In this document: positions 5,871-10,126 of the stretch, piece after piece
Position numbering within the stretch: the first letter of the stretch is position 1
Layout: each line of letters begins with the position of its first letter
Assembly (NCBI GenBank): GCA_031430875.1
Contig: JANPCI010000259.1
Location: 1-10,126, forward strand
Source: Sva-07 sp031430875
GTDB taxonomy: Bacteria > Actinomycetota > Acidimicrobiia > Acidimicrobiales > Ilumatobacteraceae
Direction: 5' to 3'
Length of the DNA stretch: 10,126 bases
The notes under the pieces: model-generated
The model's input: the letters and a program-made list of their open reading frames with translations, nothing else
Told to the model about the DNA's origin: nothing
Database searches by the model: none
Position numbers and translations under genes: made by a program

Positions 5871-7334
5871 TCAGTGGACGAGGACGTTGCGGAACTGCCA
5901 GGGATCGTCGGGATCGATGTCCTCGTCGAACAGGCCGGGACGATTCGTGAGGGGCGTCCAGTCGGTGTAGTAGCCGGCCACCGTGCCCAGGTACGGACGC
6001 TGGATCTCGAGGCAACGACGATGGTCCATGTCGTCGGTTTCGACGATCCCGGCGTCAGGGTTCTCGAGAGCCCACACCATCCCCGCCAGCACCGCTGAGG
6101 TGACCTGGAGGCCGGTGGCGTTCTGATGCGGGGCCAGCGCCCGCGCTTCTTCGATCGTGAGCTGCGACCCGAACCAGAAGGCATTGCGAGCGTGGCCGTA
6201 GAGCAGCATTCCCAGCTCGTCACGGCCATCGACGATCTCGTCCTCGTCGAGCACGTGCTGTTGCGACGGCCAGCGACCGGCCGCACCGAACAACTCGTGG
6301 AACGAGAGCACGGCGTCGTTACACGGGTGGTAGGCGTAGTGACACGTCGGGCGGAATTCGGCCGAGCCATCGGCCGCACGGACCGTGAAGAAGTCGGGGA
6401 TCGACAGCGCCTCGTTGTGGGTCACGAGGAATCCGTACTGCTCGCCGTGCGACGGACACCACGTACGCACCCGGGTCTCGGCGCCCGGCTGCTCGAGGAA
6501 GATGCCAGGCGCCGACGGGTCGTCGAAGGTACGAGCATTGTCAGGCATCCAGTTCTCGTGGGTACCCCAACCGAGCTCGGCGGGTTGCAGGCCTTCGGAG
6601 ATGAAGCCGTCGACCGACCACGTGTTCCAGAAGGTGTCGATCGGCTTGGGCAGGCGCGTCCGCTGGGTGTCGCGCTCGGCGATGTGGATACCGCGGACAC
6701 CGATCGTGCGCATGTACTCGGCCCATCCGGCGCTGTCGCCGACCGCCGGCTCGTTGACGTCGAGTTCGAGATCGGAGGCGAGCGTGACCAGCGCCTCCTT
6801 CACGAACCACGACACCATGCCGGGGTTCGCGCCGCAGCACGAGATCGCAGTTGTGCCACCCGGCGACGCACGCCGCTCATCCGTCACGGTGGAACGCAAC
6901 GCCTGGTTCGTCCGGGTCGCGTTGTCGGTTTCCTTGTCGTAGTAGAAGCCGGGCCATGGCTCGACGACCGTGTCGATGTAGAGCACGCCGAGCTCACGGC
7001 ACAGCTTCATGATGTCGAGCGACGACGTGTCGACTGACAAGTTCACGCAGAAGCCCTGGCCCTCGCCTTCGGTCAACAGCGGCGTGAGCAGCTCGCGATA
7101 GTTGTCGACGGTCACGGCCGACTGGATGAACTCGAAGCCGTACTCCTCGACGATGCCTCGGTCGCGGTCGTCGGGTTCGACGACGACCGCACGGGTCCGG
7201 TCGACATCGAGGTGACGGTCGATGAGCGGCAGTGTGCCGCGTCCGATCGACCCGAACCCGATCATCACGATCGGCCCGGTCACGGTGGCGTGAACGGTAT
7301 TGCTGGTGCTCGATGCTGGGGACGACAAGGTCAC
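5871..7334 (-). CDS. hss: Homospermidine synthase
   Basis: The 487-residue protein matches what I recall of bacterial homospermidine synthases (about 477 residues) along its length. It has a Rossmann NAD-binding motif, GFGSIGRG (26-33), then NLSVDTSSLDIM, DTVVEPW, SCCGANPGMVSWFVK, HIAERDTQR, NTWSVDGF, SEGLQPAELGWGT, PTCHYAYHPCNDAV and QNATGLQVTSAVLAGM. The enzyme uses NAD+ as a bound redox cofactor to join aminobutyl groups from putrescine (or spermidine) to putrescine, giving sym-homospermidine in the cytosol. W239 in NTWSV probably corresponds to the substrate-binding Trp known from the Blastochloris enzyme. The GTG start at 7334 is well supported by GAAGGAG 5 nt upstream; the extra N-terminal 15 or so residues are Ser/Thr-rich. 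It follows a hydrolase gene on the same strand by 59 bp, likely one transcript, and converges on MFS copy 2. I see no ornithine or arginine decarboxylase here to supply putrescine. Confidence 0.95.
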   Translation of the reverse strand: MTLSSPASSTSNTVHATVTGPIVMIGFGSIGRGTLPLIDRHLDVDRTRAVVVEPDDRDRGIVEEYGFEFIQSAVTVDNYRELLTPLLTEGEGQGFCVNLSVDTSSLDIMKLCRELGVLYIDTVVEPWPGFYYDKETDNATRTNQALRSTVTDERRASPGGTTAISCCGANPGMVSWFVKEALVTLASDLELDVNEPAVGDSAGWAEYMRTIGVRGIHIAERDTQRTRLPKPIDTFWNTWSVDGFISEGLQPAELGWGTHENWMPDNARTFDDPSAPGIFLEQPGAETRVRTWCPSHGEQYGFLVTHNEALSIPDFFTVRAADGSAEFRPTCHYAYHPCNDAVLSFHELFGAAGRWPSQQHVLDEDEIVDGRDELGMLLYGHARNAFWFGSQLTIEEARALAPHQNATGLQVTSAVLAGMVWALENPDAGIVETDDMDHRRCLEIQRPYLGTVAGYYTDWTPLTNRPGLFDEDIDPDDPWQFRNVLVH

Positions 7335-7339
7335 GGCGG

Positions 7340-7346
7340 CTCCTTC
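7340..7346 (-). promoter_or_regulatory. Ribosome binding site of hss
   Basis: The minus strand reads GAAGGAG, 5 nt before the GTG at 7334. It is the clearest Shine-Dalgarno sequence in the window and fixes the hss start. Confidence 0.75.
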
Positions 7347-7393
7347 AGGGTGATGTCCGGACGGCTCCCGGCGGCCAATCAGGGTACCCGGCG

Positions 7394-8797
7394 TCAGGGC
7401 CGGATGCCGCCGACGGAGATCTTCCGATGGTTGCGCATCGATGCGCTGAATACGTCGATGGGATACGCCGTACCGCTGCCGCGGACCGTGACGATCGCCC
7501 CGCCGTCACCGAACTCGTACGTGAGGCGTTGCCCGCGCGACCCGTATCCGGGCGTCGAGGCGATGCGTAACGTGCTGTCGTCGATCACCTCGAGCCGGGT
7601 GGGGATGGCAAGCGGGTCGACCAGCGACGGATCGAGCTGATAGAGGCGGCCACCGAGATCGACGACGTCGTACACACCCCACAGCGACGCGAACCGTCCG
7701 CAGTACGGGGCCAGCTCCGTGGCGGCAAGCCGCTCGCCGCCCGTGTCGGCGGCCGCAAGATTGATCAGCCGGATCGCAGCGGTTGCCCACGCCACGGCCG
7801 GGCCGTCGATTGCATTGGTGAACACCGACACCGCAACCCGATCAACCGGATCGAAGAAGGTACGTGTGAGGTGGCCCGGATACCCGCCGCCGTGCCCGAG
7901 CACCCGGCGTCCGCCGATCGTCGCGATTGCGAACCCCAGGCCATACGCAGTGTCGGTCCCGTCGACCTCCCACTCGGTTCGTTGCATCTGACGCTTCGCT
8001 TCGTCGCCAAGCAGTCGTTCGTCGTGCTCGAAGTGCGCCGACATGTAGCGAACGAGTTCCGATGCGGTCGAGAAGAAGCCGGTCGCCGCCGCCATGGCGC
8101 CGGTGTCGACGTGATCGATCGGGATCCGTTCATCGGAGTAGCTCAACGCACTGTGCCCACCCGCGTAGTCGCCCGAACGGACCGGGTCGAACTCGGGTGC
8201 GGTGTCGACCAATCCGAGCCGGTCGACAATGTGCTCGGTGACGTAGGCGCCATACGACTGACCAGTCGCTGCTTCGATCACCAGACCGAGCAACGAGTAG
8301 CCGACGTTGGAGTACTTGAAGCGTTCATTGCGTGGGAGGACGGCGGCATCATCGTCCGCCACCCGCAGGAGCTCGCTGCGATCGGGGAACGCCCGCCAGA
8401 GCTGCCAGAAGTCGCCGTCCCATCCGTCGCGGACGACACCCCCGGCGTGCGACAGCAACTCGCGGATCGTCACCGCTGCGATCGACGACCCGGCGAGTTC
8501 AGGGATCCACTGACCGACGGTGTCGTCGAGTCGCACCGTTCCCTGTTCGACCAGTTGCATGATCGCCGTAGCCGTGAACGTCTTGGAGTGCGAGGCGATG
8601 CGGAACAGATGACCATCCGTCAGCGGCATCCCGGTCGCCGTGTTCGACACGCCGTGAGCAGTCGACAAGACGACCTCGTCGTCGTGGAACAGTGCCGCCT
8701 GCACGCCCGGCACCCGATCGGCACGGCAGCGGAACGCCAACCACGAATCGAAGTACCTGCACGCATCGATGACGTGGCGACGACTGAGTTCTGCCAT
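7394..8797 (-). CDS. Serine beta-lactamase-family hydrolase (class C / PBP4*-like)
   Basis: The protein has 467 residues. The three catalytic motifs of the class C beta-lactamase / DD-peptidase fold are present in order: S69-x-x-K72 in IASHSK, Y162-S-N164 in KYSNVGY, and H302-G-G in LGHGGGYPG. The fold runs to about residue 345. A further 110 or so residues look like a small beta-rich C-terminal domain of the kind seen in esterase or D-aminopeptidase members. There is no signal peptide or lipobox, so it is probably cytosolic and acts as an esterase, amidase or peptidase; antibiotic resistance is unlikely. The start is the ATG at 8797; no good ribosome site precedes it, and a leaderless transcript is possible. 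It is first in a probable two-gene unit with hss, but a link to polyamine metabolism rests only on adjacency. Confidence 0.9.
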   Translation of the reverse strand: MAELSRRHVIDACRYFDSWLAFRCRADRVPGVQAALFHDDEVVLSTAHGVSNTATGMPLTDGHLFRIASHSKTFTATAIMQLVEQGTVRLDDTVGQWIPELAGSSIAAVTIRELLSHAGGVVRDGWDGDFWQLWRAFPDRSELLRVADDDAAVLPRNERFKYSNVGYSLLGLVIEAATGQSYGAYVTEHIVDRLGLVDTAPEFDPVRSGDYAGGHSALSYSDERIPIDHVDTGAMAAATGFFSTASELVRYMSAHFEHDERLLGDEAKRQMQRTEWEVDGTDTAYGLGFAIATIGGRRVLGHGGGYPGHLTRTFFDPVDRVAVSVFTNAIDGPAVAWATAAIRLINLAAADTGGERLAATELAPYCGRFASLWGVYDVVDLGGRLYQLDPSLVDPLAIPTRLEVIDDSTLRIASTPGYGSRGQRLTYEFGDGGAIVTVRGSGTAYPIDVFSASMRNHRKISVGGIRP

Positions 8798-8958
8798 CGC
8801 CGGAACGTAGTTCGGCTGTCAGCTCATCGAGCGACCGGGTTGATCCAGTTCAGTTCACTGCACCTCGAGGTGGTCGAGAGTCTCGGCGGTGTTCGACACA
8901 GGTTGAGAGGTATGACTTTGCGCGGAGTCGTCGGGGCCGTCGTCGTAGAGTCAGGCGA
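8798..8958. promoter_or_regulatory. Divergent intergenic region with a 12-bp palindrome
   Basis: These 161 bp separate the divergent hydrolase and aldo/keto reductase genes and must hold both promoters. The perfect palindrome CACCTCGAGGTG (8861-8872) is a reasonable operator candidate placed between them. TATGACT at 8911 could be a -10 box for the reductase, about 40 nt before its start, but I see no convincing -35. No promoter box for the hydrolase is clear. Confidence 0.4.
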
Positions 8959-9930
8959 ATGAAGTATCAGAAGCTCGGCCCGACGGGCCTCGACGTGTCC
9001 CCCATCTGTCTCGGCTGCATGAGCTACGGGATCTCCGATCGCGGCGCCCACTCATGGTCGCTCGACGAGGAGACCAGCCGGCCGTTCATCCAGCGCGCCG
9101 TCGAGGCAGGCATCAACTTCTTCGACACCGCCAACGTCTACTCCGACGGCACCAGCGAGGAGATCGTCGGGCGGGCTCTGGCCGACTTCGCCCGCCGCGA
9201 GGAGATCGTGCTGGCGACCAAGGTGCACGGCGTGATGCGCTCCGGACCAAATGGTCGCGGGTTGTCGCGCAAGGAGATCATGTTCGAGATCGACGCCAGC
9301 CTGACCAGGCTCGGCACGGAGTACGTCGACCTCTACCAGATCCACCGATGGGACCCGCGCACTCCGATCGAGGAGACCATGGAGGCACTGCACGACGTCG
9401 TCAAGGCGGGCAAGGCCCTGCACATCGGCGCGTCGTCGATGTGGGCGTGGCAGTTCGCGAAGGCGCAACACGTCGCGGAGCGCAACGGCTGGACGAAGTT
9501 CGCGACCATGCAGAACCACTACAACCTGCTGTACCGCGAGGAGGAACGCGAGATGCTCCCGCTGTGCGCCGACCAGGGCGTCGGGGTGATCCCGTGGAGC
9601 CCCCTCGCCCGCGGAGCGCTGACCCGCGACCCCGAGTCGTCGACGGCTCGGCAGGAAACCGACGAGTTCGGCAAAACGCTCTACGGCACGGCCAATCCCG
9701 AGATCGCGCAGGAAGTCGCTGCGATTGCGGCCGAGCGCGGAGTGTCCAGAGCACAGGTGGCGCTCGCCTGGGTGTCACACCATCCGGCAGTGACCGCGCC
9801 GATCGTCGGGGTCACCAAGCCGCACCATCTCGACGACGCCATCGCGTCACTCGACATCACCCTGACCGACGACGAAGTACGACGCCTCGAAGCTCCGTAC
9901 ACCGCACAACCGGTACAGGGGTTTGCATAG
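8959..9930 (+). CDS. Aldo/keto reductase family oxidoreductase
   Basis: The 323-residue (beta/alpha)8-barrel enzyme has the usual family length. The catalytic tetrad is visible: D56 and Y61 in FFDTANVYSDG, K88 in LATKVHG, and H129 in DLYQIHRWD. The C-terminal half has the expected NADPH-site segments, including IPWSPLARGAL and PIVGVTKPHHLDDA. The N-terminus KLGPTGLDVSPICLGCMSYG and the HRWDPRTPIEETMEAL segment place it near the YajO/AKR11-type group of NADPH-dependent reductases of small aldehydes or ketones. The substrate cannot be assigned; it could act on a metabolite of either neighbouring unit or be a general detoxification enzyme. The ATG at 8959 has only a weak AGG-type ribosome site, but the N-terminus is exactly that expected. 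It is divergent from the hydrolase-hss pair and followed by about 196 bp without a gene. Confidence 0.94.
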   Translation: MKYQKLGPTGLDVSPICLGCMSYGISDRGAHSWSLDEETSRPFIQRAVEAGINFFDTANVYSDGTSEEIVGRALADFARREEIVLATKVHGVMRSGPNGRGLSRKEIMFEIDASLTRLGTEYVDLYQIHRWDPRTPIEETMEALHDVVKAGKALHIGASSMWAWQFAKAQHVAERNGWTKFATMQNHYNLLYREEEREMLPLCADQGVGVIPWSPLARGALTRDPESSTARQETDEFGKTLYGTANPEIAQEVAAIAAERGVSRAQVALAWVSHHPAVTAPIVGVTKPHHLDDAIASLDITLTDDEVRRLEAPYTAQPVQGFA

Positions 9931-10126
9931 ATCAGGAGTCCGGCAGAGGAAGGTTGCGACAGCCGTCCGCGGACGCGCCCAACCCGCCTCGGCAACCCTG
10001 CGACACCCCCTGATTACGCTGGATCGCGCGAGCGCGATCCGAATCCGGAGCCCACCGCCTCCCTCGACCAGCCACCCGCCAAACCGGCGTGTCCGAACCT
10101 GGCCAGCACCAACCGACGCGCCCGCA
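9931..10126. other. Right-end region without a recognised gene; two palindromes
   Basis: I find no convincing coding region or tRNA after the reductase stop. GTCCGCGGAC (9965-9974) is a perfect 10-bp palindrome inside a looser repeat with ends GGTTGC (9952-9957) and GCAACC (9992-9997). A second palindrome sits at 10021-10040. No T-rich intrinsic terminator is seen. A gene starting beyond the right edge cannot be excluded. Confidence 0.5.
10021..10040. repeat. GC-rich palindrome, 9-bp arms
   Basis: Arms GGATCGCGC and GCGCGATCC meet around a central GA. As RNA this folds into an 8-bp stem with a CGAG tetraloop. It lies 90 bp past the reductase gene. A Rho-independent terminator is unlikely because no T-run follows on either strand; an operator or a dispersed repeat is possible. 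Confidence 0.35.

Noticed and set aside
6126..7037. 303-residue open frame antisense to homospermidine synthase
   Set aside because: It lies wholly within hss, has no recognisable motif, and has the composition of a reverse-complement shadow.
7871..8962. 363-residue open frame antisense to the hydrolase, ending at the reductase start
   Set aside because: The hydrolase on the opposite strand has three catalytic motifs in order, while this frame has low-quality composition and no domain.
9054..10013. 319-residue open frame overlapping the aldo/keto reductase in another frame
   Set aside because: It is Arg-rich shadow translation; the reductase frame has the full catalytic tetrad.
10000..10126. 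Possible tRNA or tRNA fragment at the right end
   Set aside because: I looked for a T-arm and CCA end on both strands near the TTCGGA- and CCGAAC-like motifs. The stems do not pair and no cloverleaf can be drawn.

Overview
The window reads as a GC-rich actinobacterial chromosome segment. Codon use is strongly G/C at third positions, GTG and TTG starts occur, and FCD-type GntR, PhyH-family and cyclic-nucleotide-gated MFS genes sit close together. Gene content would suit the Acidimicrobiia (Ilumatobacter-like), but that placement is inference from general knowledge, not from a marker gene. I see no rRNA, tRNA, CRISPR array, insertion sequence or phage gene.

Left part (1-2414), all on the minus strand: a PhyH-type Fe(II)/2-oxoglutarate dioxygenase, then a GntR/FCD regulator, then the N-terminal half of a sugar/nucleoside-type ABC transporter ATPase that runs off the left edge. 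The regulator stop and the ATPase start overlap in ATGAATGA, so those two are probably translationally coupled. This looks like an uptake-and-catabolism cluster whose permeases and binding protein would lie left of the window. The most striking non-coding-like signal is here: a nested, almost perfect 40-nt inverted repeat (1442-1481) in the first codons of the regulator. It also holds a strong Shine-Dalgarno sequence for an alternative downstream GTG start.

Middle (2504-5867), plus strand: two tandem paralogues of about 545 residues, each an MFS permease fused to a C-terminal cyclic-nucleotide-binding domain. They are collinear, differ only by a few residues at the C-terminus, and are about three quarters identical by eye. 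They diverge from the dioxygenase gene. The second copy keeps the textbook phosphate-binding cassette; the first has drifted in it.

Right-middle (5871-8797), minus strand: a serine beta-lactamase-family hydrolase followed 59 bp later by homospermidine synthase, which is recognisable with high confidence. The hss stop lies 3 bp from the stop of the second MFS gene, so the two units converge tail to tail. Right end: a divergently transcribed aldo/keto reductase (8959-9930), then about 196 bp without a convincing gene but with two palindromes.

The best candidates for something undescribed are the pair of cyclic-nucleotide-domain MFS transporters and the self-overlapping hairpin/RBS at the regulator gene. 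Everything else belongs to known families.
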